This document shows, piece after piece, positions 21,028 through 31,297 of a DNA stretch of 33,913 nt. The notes under the pieces are model-generated. The model was given only the letters and a program-made list of their open reading frames with translations. It had not been told where the DNA came from and made no database searches. This stretch comes from Methanobrevibacter thaueri (GTDB taxonomy: Archaea; Methanobacteriota; Methanobacteria; Methanobacteriales; Methanobacteriaceae). Location: the NCBI GenBank assembly GCA_015062925.1, contig SUTL01000014.1:1-33913 (forward strand), given 5' to 3'. How positions within the stretch are numbered: position 1 is the first letter of the stretch; each line of letters starts with the position of its first letter. The position numbers and the translations under genes were made by a program.

Positions 21028-22047
21028 ATGGTTACTTATTCAGAATCAGGCGTAGATATTGATTTAGAAGCAGATACCGTTTCTGCATTAGCAAACAAAC
21101 TTAAATCAACATTAGAATGTAGAGATATAATTACTGACAGCGGACATTATGCAGCATTAGTTAAACTGGGAGATAAAGCTATTGCAATGAGTACAGATGG
21201 TGTTGGAAGTAAAATTCTAATCGCAGAAATGATGAACAAATACGATACCGTAGGAATAGACTGTATTGCCATGGTAGTTAATGATATACTATGTGTTGGT
21301 GCTGAACCTATAGCATTAGTTGATTACCTTGCTGTTGAAAAACCAGACCCTAAAAGAGCAGCAGAAATTGCAGAAGGACTTGTAACTGGAGCAAAAGAAT
21401 CAAAAATAGCAATTATTGGTGGTGAAACCGCATCACTCCCAGGAATAATAAAAGATTTTGACCTTGCAGGAACAGGTATTGGATTTGTAGATATTGATAA
21501 AATCATTACTGGAGAAAAAATCCAACCAGGAAACGTATTAATAGGTATTGAAAGTAATGGAATACATTCAAACGGATACAGCCTTGCAAGAAAAGCATTA
21601 TTCGACGATGCTGGTTTTGATGTGAATGATAAAATGCCAAACGGCAACACCACCATTGGAGAAGAATTAATAAGACCAACTGAATTATATGTAAAACCAA
21701 TAGTAGCCCTATTTGAAAAAGAATATAATATTAACGGACTAGCACATATTACTGGAGGAGGTTTCACCAACCTCAGACGTTTGAAAAAAGGAGTTGGATA
21801 TGAAATCAACAACCTCCCAGAAGTCCCAGAAATATTCAAATTAATATATGAACAAAACGTAGACATCAAAGAAATGTATAAAGTTTTCAATATGGGTGTC
21901 GGTTTTGTTGTAATAACAACTGAAGATGAATCAGAAAAAATTATGGAAACTTTAAAAGAATATTGTAACTGTCAAATCATTGGTAGAGTAACTGATGATG
22001 AAAAAATAATTGTTAATACTTTTGAAGGTTCAGAAATTGAATACTAA
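21028..22047 (+). CDS. purM: Phosphoribosylformylglycinamidine cyclo-ligase
   Basis: [49 protein letters not shown] and [10 protein letters not shown]. Confidence 0.96.
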   Translation: MVTYSESGVDIDLEADTVSALANKLKSTLECRDIITDSGHYAALVKLGDKAIAMSTDGVGSKILIAEMMNKYDTVGIDCIAMVVNDILCVGAEPIALVDYLAVEKPDPKRAAEIAEGLVTGAKESKIAIIGGETASLPGIIKDFDLAGTGIGFVDIDKIITGEKIQPGNVLIGIESNGIHSNGYSLARKALFDDAGFDVNDKMPNGNTTIGEELIRPTELYVKPIVALFEKEYNINGLAHITGGGFTNLRRLKKGVGYEINNLPEVPEIFKLIYEQNVDIKEMYKVFNMGVGFVVITTEDESEKIMETLKEYCNCQIIGRVTDDEKIIVNTFEGSEIEY

Positions 22048-22057
22048 GAGGAATAAC

Positions 22058-23086
22058 ATGAAAATAATGAAAGAAAATGAAATTGCTCTTGTTAAAGAAA
22101 TATTAAAAAAACTTGGAGCTAGTGAAGAAGATCAGGAATTAGTAGCTGAAGCAACATTAGATGCGGATTTAAAAGGATTCACATCACACGGGCTTGGACG
22201 ATTCCCCCAATATCTTATTAGTATTGAATCTGGAACCATAAACTTAAAAGACAACATAACTATTGAAAAAGAAACTCCAGCAATTGCATTAATAAATGGT
22301 AACAGTGGATTTGGTCAAGCAGTATCATATAAAGCCATGCAAATAGCAATTAAAAAAGCAAAAGAAGTGGGTATTGCATGCGTAGGTGTTCACAACAGTA
22401 ATCATTTTGGAGTAACCGGATTTTACTCCGATCTTGCATTACGTGAAAACTGTATTGGATTAGTTCTTGCAAATACCGATCCGGCTATCGCACCATTAGG
22501 AGGTAGTGAAGCATTAATTGGAACAAACCCTCTTGCATTAGGAATCCCATCAGACTCCTATATTACTGTAGATATGGCAACTTCTGTTACTGCACGTGGA
22601 AAAATCATTGAATCAAAAAGAAAAGGATTGGATTTACCTGACGGCTGGGCATTGGATAAAAATGGAAATCCAACAAATGATCCTAACGAAGCACTTGAAG
22701 GATCAATTTTACCATTTGGCGGATTTAAAGGATATGCAATATCATTATTAATTGAAATTTTAACCGGGCCTTTAGTACAGGCAGGTTATGGTCATGGAGT
22801 AACAGGAACAGCATCTCCAACTAAAAATTGTACAAAAGGAGATTTATATGTTGCAGTTGACCCAAGTAAATTCGGTGATTTTGAAGAATTTAAAGCAAAC
22901 ACTGAAGATTTAATTTCCCAAGTAAGGGCAACTGGTGATAATGTTGCTATTCCTGGAGATTTGGAAGTTAAAAGAATTGCTGAAGCCGAAGCTAATGGTG
23001 TGGCAATTGATGAAAAATTATATGATCAATTAAAAGAAATCTGTGATAAGTTAGATATTGACATTGATTCATATGTAGAAAAATAA
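22058..23086 (+). CDS. comC: L-sulfolactate dehydrogenase (malate/lactate dehydrogenase type 2 family)
   Basis: TLDADLKGFTSHGLGRFPQYL, GVHNSNHFGVTGFYSDLAL, LPFGGFKGYAISLLIEILTGPL; ATG at 22058 after SD AGAGG (ORF track start at 22010 is too long). ComC rather than malate dehydrogenase is inferred from methanogen context. Confidence 0.88.
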   Translation: MKIMKENEIALVKEILKKLGASEEDQELVAEATLDADLKGFTSHGLGRFPQYLISIESGTINLKDNITIEKETPAIALINGNSGFGQAVSYKAMQIAIKKAKEVGIACVGVHNSNHFGVTGFYSDLALRENCIGLVLANTDPAIAPLGGSEALIGTNPLALGIPSDSYITVDMATSVTARGKIIESKRKGLDLPDGWALDKNGNPTNDPNEALEGSILPFGGFKGYAISLLIEILTGPLVQAGYGHGVTGTASPTKNCTKGDLYVAVDPSKFGDFEEFKANTEDLISQVRATGDNVAIPGDLEVKRIAEAEANGVAIDEKLYDQLKEICDKLDIDIDSYVEK

Positions 23087-23110
23087 TAAGAATCAAACAT
23101 GATTCTTATT
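23085..23110 (+). terminator. Hairpin terminator after comC
   Basis: AATAAGAATCA-AACA-TGATTCTTATT, perfect 11-bp stem overlapping the comC stop, followed by TTTTAAAACTTTTTTTT. Confidence 0.65.
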
Positions 23111-23321
23111 TTAAAACTTTTTTTTGAAAATGATTATTTTTAATTAAACATGAGATAATTATTTAAATTTTATATCATATCTGATATTCACTTAACTATT
23201 TATTAAATATGCAATTGAAATTTTGAGAAAACATTTCAACTAATATAATTAATTAATCCTTTAATAATTCAACTATTTTTCCTGAGAAATTATAGAATAA
23301 TAATATAGTATTTTAATATAC

Positions 23322-23380
23322 TTGGAATATACCTTTGATTAATATTAATCTGATGAATTGGATGTATATACTAATTCCAA
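23322..23380. promoter_or_regulatory. Nested dyad upstream of the adhesin gene
   Basis: Outer arms TTGGAAT...ATTCCAA, ATATAC...GTATAT, and inner perfect palindrome GATTAATATTAATC (23337-23350). Confidence 0.4.
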
Positions 23381-23549
23381 AAATGGCACATTAAAAATTA
23401 AAATAAAATAAAACATATAAAATCTAAAAAAATAATGAAATAAAACAAAACTATAAATGTAAAAAACTGCTAATATCTATGTACTGGAAATCATAACCAT
23501 ATTATTTTATATAAAAAATGATTTTCAAATAAAGGAGGATAATAAATTT

Positions 23550-26084
23550 ATGAAATTTAAAAACTCTTATATCTTATTAATAACAATAGCAATATTCTTA
23601 TTAATAAGTATCGGGTCTGTTTGCGCTAATGACAACATAGAGGCAAATAATAGTTCATTAGCAATTGCAGATGGAAATGATGTCATTAACGACGACAATA
23701 CACATGAAGGAATAACAAAATCAGCAATAAATACTACAATAGATGCTGATGATACAAAAGAATTCAAAAATAACGAAGATAAAATTATCACAGTAACTGT
23801 AAAAGACAACGAATCTAATATTATTCCTGTTGAAAAAAATAATTTAACATTATTTGAAGGATCCACAGAAATAGGATTCACATACAACAACACACAACTT
23901 AAAATAACCGATTCCCTATCAATAGGAGATCACAACCTAATAATAAAATACTTAGGTAATGCAAATTACACAAACTCAACAAAAACAATTCAAGTTAAAA
24001 TATTAGGTTCAGAAACCGGAAACATAATCCATTGTGATGATGTAATTGTAAAAACTGACTCAGAGGCAATCAGTTTTATAGCAAACGTCACCACAAACAA
24101 TGGAACTCCGATTGCAGTAACAAATGATAATTTTAAAGTATATAATGGAACAAGTTTACTTGACACCACCTACGACGGGACAAAAATGACCATAAATAAA
24201 AAATTAAAAAATGGAGTATATATTTTATCCCTAAAATTCCTAGGTGATGCTACATACAATGCTACAAGTAAAAATATAACTTTGAAAATATACACAATTA
24301 AAATAAACGGAACTGTAAAAGTAAACTCCACCAAAAAAGGAGAAGCTAAATTAAACATTACAGATGGAAAAGATTCAATAAGCTTTACAAAAGACGAAAT
24401 AGACATTAGTTTAAGTTATGTTAAAGATAATAAAACTGTCATCATCCCTATTAAAACATGGGATGTAGTTAATAATGTAATAGTCTTTGAAGTTGAAAAT
24501 GACAACTTTACAAGTGCAACATTAAATGTCACATACAAAAACACTTGTAAAACAAATGCAACAGTAAACAGAGTTTACAACATAAAAGTAACTCCAATTA
24601 CAACAACCCAAGATTACCAAGAAGGTAATTTCACATTCCAACTTACTGACATGGACACCAATGAATTATTAAGAAACAAAACAGTAACAATATCTTTAAC
24701 TAAAAACGGAACAAACGTATACTTCATCACTAAAAATGACCAAGGATACAGTCTCGGAACTACCCTTACAGTAACAAGTGATGCAAATGGAATAATTACA
24801 TTGAAAAATGAAAACTTCTATCCTGGATTAGTATTTAGTGATAAAATTTTCCCACCAATAGGTGAATACCAAGTTAAAATTGGAGGAACCGGAATAGAAG
24901 ATAAAAGCGGAAACAATACTAAAATTAAAATCAACCCAATTGATGTTAATATTGTTCTTGAAAACTATAATGAATACTACGGTAGCGATAAAAAAGTAAA
25001 AATCATAGTAACCAATGCAAAAACAGGAGCACCAGTTCCTAGTGTTTACATTTTACTCAATGTTAGTGGAGCTAATTTAACCAATCCTAACCAAATGACT
25101 GATGCAAACGGTACAATCCAACTTGGAGTAAGCGGATTATATCCAAATACATTCAACATTACTTACCAAGAAAACGATACCAACATTAATAGTGGAAATG
25201 GATCTGGATCATTCACTATTAAACAAGTACCAGTTGTAATTAAAGGAGATAATGTTAAAATCTACTACAACACAGGCAGCACATATACAATTAAAGTTAC
25301 ACGTAATGGTAAAGCTGTAAGTGGAATGTATATTCTTGTAAGATTATACTCCACCTCAAGCAAATATAACGATTACTTATTCATGACCAACAATAAAGGA
25401 CAAGTATCATTCAGTGCTTCCCTTGCTGTTGGAAAACATAAAATAATCGTATCTTCAGCAGATACCAGATACAATGCAAGTAAAATCACAAAAACAATCA
25501 CAGTTAAAAAAGCTAGTGGTAAATTCAAAGCTAATAAAGTAAATACTTACTACAAAAGTGGTAAAGCATTAACTATTAAATTAACTAACACTAAAAATAA
25601 AAAACCAATCTACGCTGCAAAAGTAAATGTTAAAGTATTTGTTACAAAAACCAAATACTACAATTACAACGGAAACACTGCAATGAACGGTAAACTCAAA
25701 TTATCTGTAGATACATTAAAACCAGGTAGTTATAAGATTGTAATCTCCGATGCTGATAAAAAAGATTATTCAGCTAAATCAATTACTACAAAAGCAGTTA
25801 TTAAAAAAGCAAAAACCAAATTATCCGCTAAAAAAATAACCGCCAATAAAGGAGAAAACAAATACATGAAAATAACTACCAGTAAAAAAATGGTTGGCGC
25901 TACCCTTAAAGTTAAAGTATATACTGGTAAAAGTGCTAAAACATATAAAATAAAAACTGACTCAAAAGGAGCAGCTAAATTAAGCACCAAGAGCTTAAGT
26001 GCTGGAAAGCATAAAGTTGTTGCTTCAATATCAGAAAAATATACTAAAGGTAAAAAAGCAAAATCAACTATAACAATTAAATAA
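23550..26084 (+). CDS. Adhesin-like secreted/surface protein with Ig-like (Big-type) repeats
   Basis: Signal peptide MKFKNSYILLITIAIFLLISIGSVCAND; repeated Ig-like units ending NYTNSTKTIQVKI / TYNATSKNITLKI; Thr/Asn-rich; Lys-rich C-terminus; SD GGAGG. Confidence 0.9.
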   Translation: MKFKNSYILLITIAIFLLISIGSVCANDNIEANNSSLAIADGNDVINDDNTHEGITKSAINTTIDADDTKEFKNNEDKIITVTVKDNESNIIPVEKNNLTLFEGSTEIGFTYNNTQLKITDSLSIGDHNLIIKYLGNANYTNSTKTIQVKILGSETGNIIHCDDVIVKTDSEAISFIANVTTNNGTPIAVTNDNFKVYNGTSLLDTTYDGTKMTINKKLKNGVYILSLKFLGDATYNATSKNITLKIYTIKINGTVKVNSTKKGEAKLNITDGKDSISFTKDEIDISLSYVKDNKTVIIPIKTWDVVNNVIVFEVENDNFTSATLNVTYKNTCKTNATVNRVYNIKVTPITTTQDYQEGNFTFQLTDMDTNELLRNKTVTISLTKNGTNVYFITKNDQGYSLGTTLTVTSDANGIITLKNENFYPGLVFSDKIFPPIGEYQVKIGGTGIEDKSGNNTKIKINPIDVNIVLENYNEYYGSDKKVKIIVTNAKTGAPVPSVYILLNVSGANLTNPNQMTDANGTIQLGVSGLYPNTFNITYQENDTNINSGNGSGSFTIKQVPVVIKGDNVKIYYNTGSTYTIKVTRNGKAVSGMYILVRLYSTSSKYNDYLFMTNNKGQVSFSASLAVGKHKIIVSSADTRYNASKITKTITVKKASGKFKANKVNTYYKSGKALTIKLTNTKNKKPIYAAKVNVKVFVTKTKYYNYNGNTAMNGKLKLSVDTLKPGSYKIVISDADKKDYSAKSITTKAVIKKAKTKLSAKKITANKGENKYMKITTSKKMVGATLKVKVYTGKSAKTYKIKTDSKGAAKLSTKSLSAGKHKVVASISEKYTKGKKAKSTITIK

Positions 26085-26107
26085 GAGAATTCAATATTAA
26101 TTCTCTT
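26083..26107. terminator. Shared bidirectional terminator between the adhesin and polB genes
   Basis: AAGAGAATT-CAATATT-AATTCTCTT stem filling the 22-bp convergent gap, with T-rich sequence on the + side. Confidence 0.55.
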
Positions 26108-27897
26108 TATTTCTTATTTTTTTCATATTTCGCATAAAAACCATCAGTATCAGCATATATTGTATAAAAACCATATTCTTCTGCTTTTTTTATAGATGAT
26201 TTAATATACTGTCGTCCCCATGAAGTAATTGCTTTTGCACATTCAAATGAATACCATCTGAAACGAGGAAAACCATAAATACCATACATAGTATTAGCTA
26301 ATCTTTTAATAGCCTGTTGTTGTACATTTAAAGCTATTTTTTCCTGAGGATCAGTTGAAGATTTCATTTCACGTTTAATTCTAAATCTTTCCTGTAAAAT
26401 TTTATCAATAACTGAGGGGATAAATCCTTGAGGATCTTTTTTAAATTTAATTCCATGTTCAGGAGAAATATTATATTCCTCCTCATTTAGAATATCCTCC
26501 ATTACCATAACATCAGGAGATATGTTTTTAGAAATAATTATACTTGGATACAGACTTCTAAAATCAAATTGAACTAGATTTTCATGTAATCCTTTTTCAG
26601 GTTCTTTTACATATCCTCCTTCATTATCTTCAGCTGCAGCTCTATCAGCAAAGTTTGATCCCTGTTTGTTTGGAACAATTTCATTGTCAAAGTAAGCTTG
26701 TTTTACTAAAAACCATTCTGCTTGTTGACCTGTTGCCATACGAGATACATCGAATAATGGTTGGCCTATAATACGAGTTAATTCTAAATTAAGAGGTAGT
26801 GTTTGTTCTGCAATTTTTAATGTGGATATAACATCATCTAATGAATAATCAAATAATGTGTCAAGTTCATCTCCACCATTATCCCAGAATTCCCAAATAC
26901 GTTCTCCCGGAACATCAATTTTTTCCTCACCGAATAATTCATAATAAACCCTTTCCAATGTATATCTATCAAGAGTCATGTATCTTCTCATAACAAGATA
27001 CAAATCAACATGAATTAATCCTTTAAATGAAGCTGCATTTGCATATCCTCTTCTGATAAATTTAATATCAGATCCATCCATTCCAATATCCAAATCAACA
27101 TCTAAAATTTTAGCACGTTCCTTAATATATGGGAAGTCAAAATTATCAGAATTATAACCTACAATAATATCAATATTATTCTCTTTAATTATTTTAACGA
27201 ATTCCTCAATCATTGCTTTTTCAGATTCAACTTTATTTACAAAATCATCTTTATTTTTAGAATTTGTTTTTGTAGATATTACCTGATTTAATCCGAAGTT
27301 ACTTGCAATACCAATCATGATTATTTCATCTTCTTCTGAGTTTGGCATTCCATGTGGATTTCTAACTTCCAAGTCAAAACTTAAGATTCTGAAATTTTGA
27401 GGATATTCTTTAACTCTTTCCAGGTCTTGTGTTAATTTTATTATTTCAATATCCTGTTTTGAAGAATCAATGTCCATGAATTTTTCAATTTTATCTCCTG
27501 TTGCCACTACTTCAGTCATTGGAATAATATCTTTATCCATTAAATATCTTCGATAGAATGGAATATCAAATTCCCTTATTTGAATTACAGAATCCAAATC
27601 TCTTAAAGTATCTCTGTTTTTTGCTAATTGCTGTGGATGAGAGAATGTGACTTTTAAATATTCTCCTTCAATTTGAAAGTCTTTTTTAATTACTTTTTCA
27701 ATTTCAACTGTGTCGAATTTTCCTTTAATATCATCCATACATTGATTTATATCATCACTAACAACATATAAGTAAGGTTTGAATGAATCATCGATTAAAA
27801 TTATGTTTTTATCTCCATCTTTGGAAAAAAGTCTTATTACTGGTTTTTCTTCGTAAGTAACATAATCAATGTCCAATATAACAACATTTCGTTTCAT
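26107..27897 (-). CDS. Split family-B DNA polymerase, large (N-terminal) subunit
   Basis: Exo motifs [23 protein letters not shown]; Pol motifs [21 protein letters not shown] and YADTDGFY; the ORF ends 10 residues after DTDG, as in the split PolB of Methanothermobacter. Confidence 0.94.
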   Translation of the reverse strand: MKRNVVILDIDYVTYEEKPVIRLFSKDGDKNIILIDDSFKPYLYVVSDDINQCMDDIKGKFDTVEIEKVIKKDFQIEGEYLKVTFSHPQQLAKNRDTLRDLDSVIQIREFDIPFYRRYLMDKDIIPMTEVVATGDKIEKFMDIDSSKQDIEIIKLTQDLERVKEYPQNFRILSFDLEVRNPHGMPNSEEDEIIMIGIASNFGLNQVISTKTNSKNKDDFVNKVESEKAMIEEFVKIIKENNIDIIVGYNSDNFDFPYIKERAKILDVDLDIGMDGSDIKFIRRGYANAASFKGLIHVDLYLVMRRYMTLDRYTLERVYYELFGEEKIDVPGERIWEFWDNGGDELDTLFDYSLDDVISTLKIAEQTLPLNLELTRIIGQPLFDVSRMATGQQAEWFLVKQAYFDNEIVPNKQGSNFADRAAAEDNEGGYVKEPEKGLHENLVQFDFRSLYPSIIISKNISPDVMVMEDILNEEEYNISPEHGIKFKKDPQGFIPSVIDKILQERFRIKREMKSSTDPQEKIALNVQQQAIKRLANTMYGIYGFPRFRWYSFECAKAITSWGRQYIKSSIKKAEEYGFYTIYADTDGFYAKYEKNKK

Positions 27898-28919
27898 TGT
27901 TTTCCCCCGACAAGATATTCTTTTCTATAATTATCCAACACTACATATGTAATTCCTAATATTAAAGGCCCTACAATAAATCCAACTATTCCATAAACTA
28001 ATGGTCCGGATAAGAATCCTATAAGTAATATTAACGGATGAATATCAGCATAATGACTTGATAGTGCTGGTCGAATATACATGTCGATTGTGCTTAAGAA
28101 AAATCCGAATAATAATACAATTATTGCTCTTGGATAATTTCCAGACATTATGTCCATGAAAAATAATATCCAATATACCGGCCATGGCCCGAATATTGGG
28201 ATGAGTTGTAATATTCCAGTTATAACTCCTAGAAATATTCCGAATTCATATCCAAGAAGTGAATAACCAATTGCACCGAATATTCCAATTATTAAAGATG
28301 TTAAAAAGTGTCCGTAGAATATGCTTCGCAATACATCTTTCACTGATTCAACAGTATTGTTGAAAAATTCCTTTGAATCTTCTGGGACAAATGATTCTAT
28401 AAATTCAAAACATTTATCCCCATCACGAGCAAAGTAAAACACAGAACAGATTAGTATGAACAAATCCAATGTAACATTCATTAAACCAGATACTGCTTTA
28501 ACAAGATAATTTAAAACATAACTGCCCACTTCATGAATTGATGAGTTGATTGATGAAGATAGTGAATTAATATCAAATTGCCAAGGCAGATAATTAGTAA
28601 CTGAAGTTATTACAGTATTAATATCTGTGTTTGAAGTGGAGTTTAAAATTAATGATCCTATACTTGAAAGTTCAAAAGTAATATATGCAACCAATATTAT
28701 TAACGGTACTAAAATAAGAATCATTGCAAGTAAAATTGAAATTGATGGGAATTTTAACTTGGATTGTATTTTCACAGCAACAGGACGAACTCCATATGCT
28801 AAAATTGCTCCTAAAATCACCATGTTCAACACAGGAAATACAATCATTAAAGACACTATTAATAAGAATATTATTAAAAGCACCGGCGGTGTTAAGTATT
28901 GTTTAATGTTGATTTCCAT
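27894..28919 (-). CDS. AI-2E/PerM-family transporter
   Basis: Multi-helix protein with [21 protein letters not shown] and [44 protein letters not shown] overlap with polB; probable ATG at 28919. Confidence 0.92.
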   Translation of the reverse strand: MEINIKQYLTPPVLLIIFLLIVSLMIVFPVLNMVILGAILAYGVRPVAVKIQSKLKFPSISILLAMILILVPLIILVAYITFELSSIGSLILNSTSNTDINTVITSVTNYLPWQFDINSLSSSINSSIHEVGSYVLNYLVKAVSGLMNVTLDLFILICSVFYFARDGDKCFEFIESFVPEDSKEFFNNTVESVKDVLRSIFYGHFLTSLIIGIFGAIGYSLLGYEFGIFLGVITGILQLIPIFGPWPVYWILFFMDIMSGNYPRAIIVLLFGFFLSTIDMYIRPALSSHYADIHPLILLIGFLSGPLVYGIVGFIVGPLILGITYVVLDNYRKEYLVGGKQ

Positions 28920-28946
28920 TCTTTTAAACCCCATATTAGCATTATT

Positions 28947-29744
28947 TTAATATTTTACACCTGAAGCATCTCTTCTGTATTTTGCAAATTCAGTTATTTG
29001 TTGAATTTTATTATTTTCAAAAACCGGTCCTTCAACACATATTCTCCATCCTTGAGAATCAACACAGCACTGACCGCAAACACCAAGAGCACATTTCATA
29101 TATCTTTCAAGAGAATATTGTGCTGGAATATTATTAGTTTCTAAAATATCATAAATTCCCTTCATCATGATTTCAGGACCACATACAAATGCATAATCAT
29201 AATTTTGAGTTTCAAGTAAATCAGATAAGCAATTTGTAGCAAATCCTTTAAAACCAAAACTTCCATCATCAGTACATGGATAAACATTAACCCCAATATC
29301 CTGTAGAGAATCAATGAATAATAATTCCTCTTTAGTTTGAGCAGCACTTATAACATTAACATTATTCTCTGATGCTAAATTAGTGGATATTGCATTGATT
29401 GGTGCCATCCCAACACCTCCTCCAATTGCAATAATATTTTTATCTTTAAAGGAATTGTTAAAACCATTACCATAACTTCCCCTAACACCTATTTTATCAC
29501 CGATTTTTAATTCATGCAGTTGAGATGTGAATTTTCCAATATTTTTAACAGTTATGGCTAATTGATTATTATTAATTTGTGAAATTGACATTGGTTTTTC
29601 ATTGTTAAAGTTCCATATCATTATAAATTCACCAGGATTTGGTTTTCCAAGTGTTTTAAAATCCCAGTTGAATTTGAATGTTTTAATTGTTGGTGTTTCT
29701 TCAATGATTTCTGTGATTTCAACTATTTTTGGTTCATTAATCAT
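28947..29744 (-). CDS. pyrK: Dihydroorotate dehydrogenase electron transfer subunit
   Basis: Ferredoxin-reductase-like fold with GGGVGMAPI and Cys cluster MKCALGVCGQCCVDSQGWRICVEGPVF; start ATG at 29744 overlapping pyrD. Confidence 0.94.
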   Translation of the reverse strand: MINEPKIVEITEIIEETPTIKTFKFNWDFKTLGKPNPGEFIMIWNFNNEKPMSISQINNNQLAITVKNIGKFTSQLHELKIGDKIGVRGSYGNGFNNSFKDKNIIAIGGGVGMAPINAISTNLASENNVNVISAAQTKEELLFIDSLQDIGVNVYPCTDDGSFGFKGFATNCLSDLLETQNYDYAFVCGPEIMMKGIYDILETNNIPAQYSLERYMKCALGVCGQCCVDSQGWRICVEGPVFENNKIQQITEFAKYRRDASGVKY

Positions 29745-30642
29745 GAGCAATCCCCACCATTTCATCAATTGATTTATAACCTTTTTCATTCATAAAATTC
29801 TCTAGATCAGAGTTTATTTTGCTAAACACTTCAACTCCTTCATCCATAATTGCAGTTCCAATTTGAACTGCACGTGCACCTGCAAAAATGAACTCCACCA
29901 CATCACGGTAATTGTAAACACCACCAACACCAATTAACGGTATATTAACAGCTTCATAAACAGAGTAAACATTACTAATTGCAATAGGTTTAATTGCTTT
30001 TCCACTCATTCCACCAAATTTATTGGATAAAACCGGTTTTGCAACATCAATATTAATTTTCATACCTGGACCTAATGTATTTATTAATGATAAACAGTCT
30101 GCTCCTGCATCTTCACAGGTTTTTGCAATTTCAGTAATATCGGTTACATTAGGAGTTAATTTAGCAATAATTGGAACTTCAGCCATATCTTTTGCCGCTG
30201 AAACAATAGTATGTGATAAATCACAACTTTGACCAATAGATGCACCATAACCATCCATTGCATGAGGACAGGAAATATTTAATTCAATCATATCAACAAG
30301 CCCCTGTACTTCACCAACAAGTTTTTTAAATTCCTCAGGGGTTGCACCATAAATTGATGCGATTAAAACATTATTTTCCCGTTCAATTTTCAACAATTCT
30401 TCTTTAAAATTCTCAACACCAGGATTTGAAAGCCCAATTGCATTTATAATCCCCCCATCAACTGCAACAGTTGTTGGGTTCACATAACCTGGATGAGGAT
30501 TTAGAGAAAATGACTTGGTAACAACTCCCCCAGCTCCAGATTTTAAAATCCAATTCATTGATGACGCATTACTACCCATAATTCCTGCAGCCAACATCAA
30601 TGGATTTTGAAATTCCACTCCACAAATATTAGTTTTCAACAT
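29737..30642 (-). CDS. pyrD: Dihydroorotate dehydrogenase B catalytic subunit
   Basis: NPLMLAAGIMGSNASS, ELNISCPHA, PIIAKLTPNVTDI, PLIGVGGVYNYRDVVEFIFAGARAVQIGTA. Confidence 0.96.
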   Translation of the reverse strand: MLKTNICGVEFQNPLMLAAGIMGSNASSMNWILKSGAGGVVTKSFSLNPHPGYVNPTTVAVDGGIINAIGLSNPGVENFKEELLKIERENNVLIASIYGATPEEFKKLVGEVQGLVDMIELNISCPHAMDGYGASIGQSCDLSHTIVSAAKDMAEVPIIAKLTPNVTDITEIAKTCEDAGADCLSLINTLGPGMKINIDVAKPVLSNKFGGMSGKAIKPIAISNVYSVYEAVNIPLIGVGGVYNYRDVVEFIFAGARAVQIGTAIMDEGVEVFSKINSDLENFMNEKGYKSIDEMVGIAHD

Positions 30643-30666
30643 AGTATCATTTTTGTAATTAATTAT

Positions 30667-31206
30667 TTAATTAGTTTTTGTAAATTTATCAATAATATCC
30701 TGATATTTTTCATTTTGTAATTTTAAACTAATAACATTAGTTTTATTAGATTTGACAATTTCATCATTAGCTTTAGTGAGGTTTTTAATAATTTCATCTT
30801 GTTTTTCAATTATCAAGTCTTTTTGAGAAAGTAAATCCTCATATGTTTTAGAGATTTTCCTAAGTTGTATTTCCAACTCCTGAGAATTAGATTTAACCTG
30901 AGTTTTAAAATCATCAACAAGTAAACGCAGATATTTAACCTGATCCTGTTTATCCTCAATGATTTTATCTTTTTGCACGAGTTTATCTGATAAATCATCC
31001 AGCTCCTTCATCCGAGCCTTATCATAATCAATTTTAGTATCCAATTTATCCTCCAGATTTTTCTTCTCATATTTCAACTTAGTGGAGTATAGTTTTAACT
31101 TATTTATTTCCTCATTTTTAACCTCCAACTCCATTGACAATTCATCAATTTCAGCATTTTTAAGTTCAATCTCATTTTTCAAATCTCTAAAACTTTGCTT
31201 TGACAT
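30667..31206 (-). CDS. Hypothetical coiled-coil protein
   Basis: MSKQSFRDLKNEIELKNAEIDELSMELEVKNEEINKLKL... with continuous heptad-like Leu/Ile/Lys/Glu pattern; probable ATG at 31206. Confidence 0.8.
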   Translation of the reverse strand: MSKQSFRDLKNEIELKNAEIDELSMELEVKNEEINKLKLYSTKLKYEKKNLEDKLDTKIDYDKARMKELDDLSDKLVQKDKIIEDKQDQVKYLRLLVDDFKTQVKSNSQELEIQLRKISKTYEDLLSQKDLIIEKQDEIIKNLTKANDEIVKSNKTNVISLKLQNEKYQDIIDKFTKTN

Positions 31207-31297
31207 AATAATTAATAATTTAATTTTCATTATTGAAATATTTTAAACACCAGATTTTAAAAATACTTATTAAAAATAAAATAAATAAATAATGTTC

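Noticed and set aside
21324-21890. 188-aa minus-strand ORF inside purM
   Set aside because: Antisense shadow of a confidently identified purM; no family resemblance.
23550-26084. Repeats in the adhesin as a CRISPR-like or tandem DNA repeat array
   Set aside because: The repeats are protein-level Ig-like domain repeats with diverged nucleotide sequence and no regular spacing.
26107-27897. Reading the DNA polymerase as a truncated pseudogene
   Set aside because: The break after motif C matches the known split PolB of Methanobacteriales and the frame is otherwise intact.
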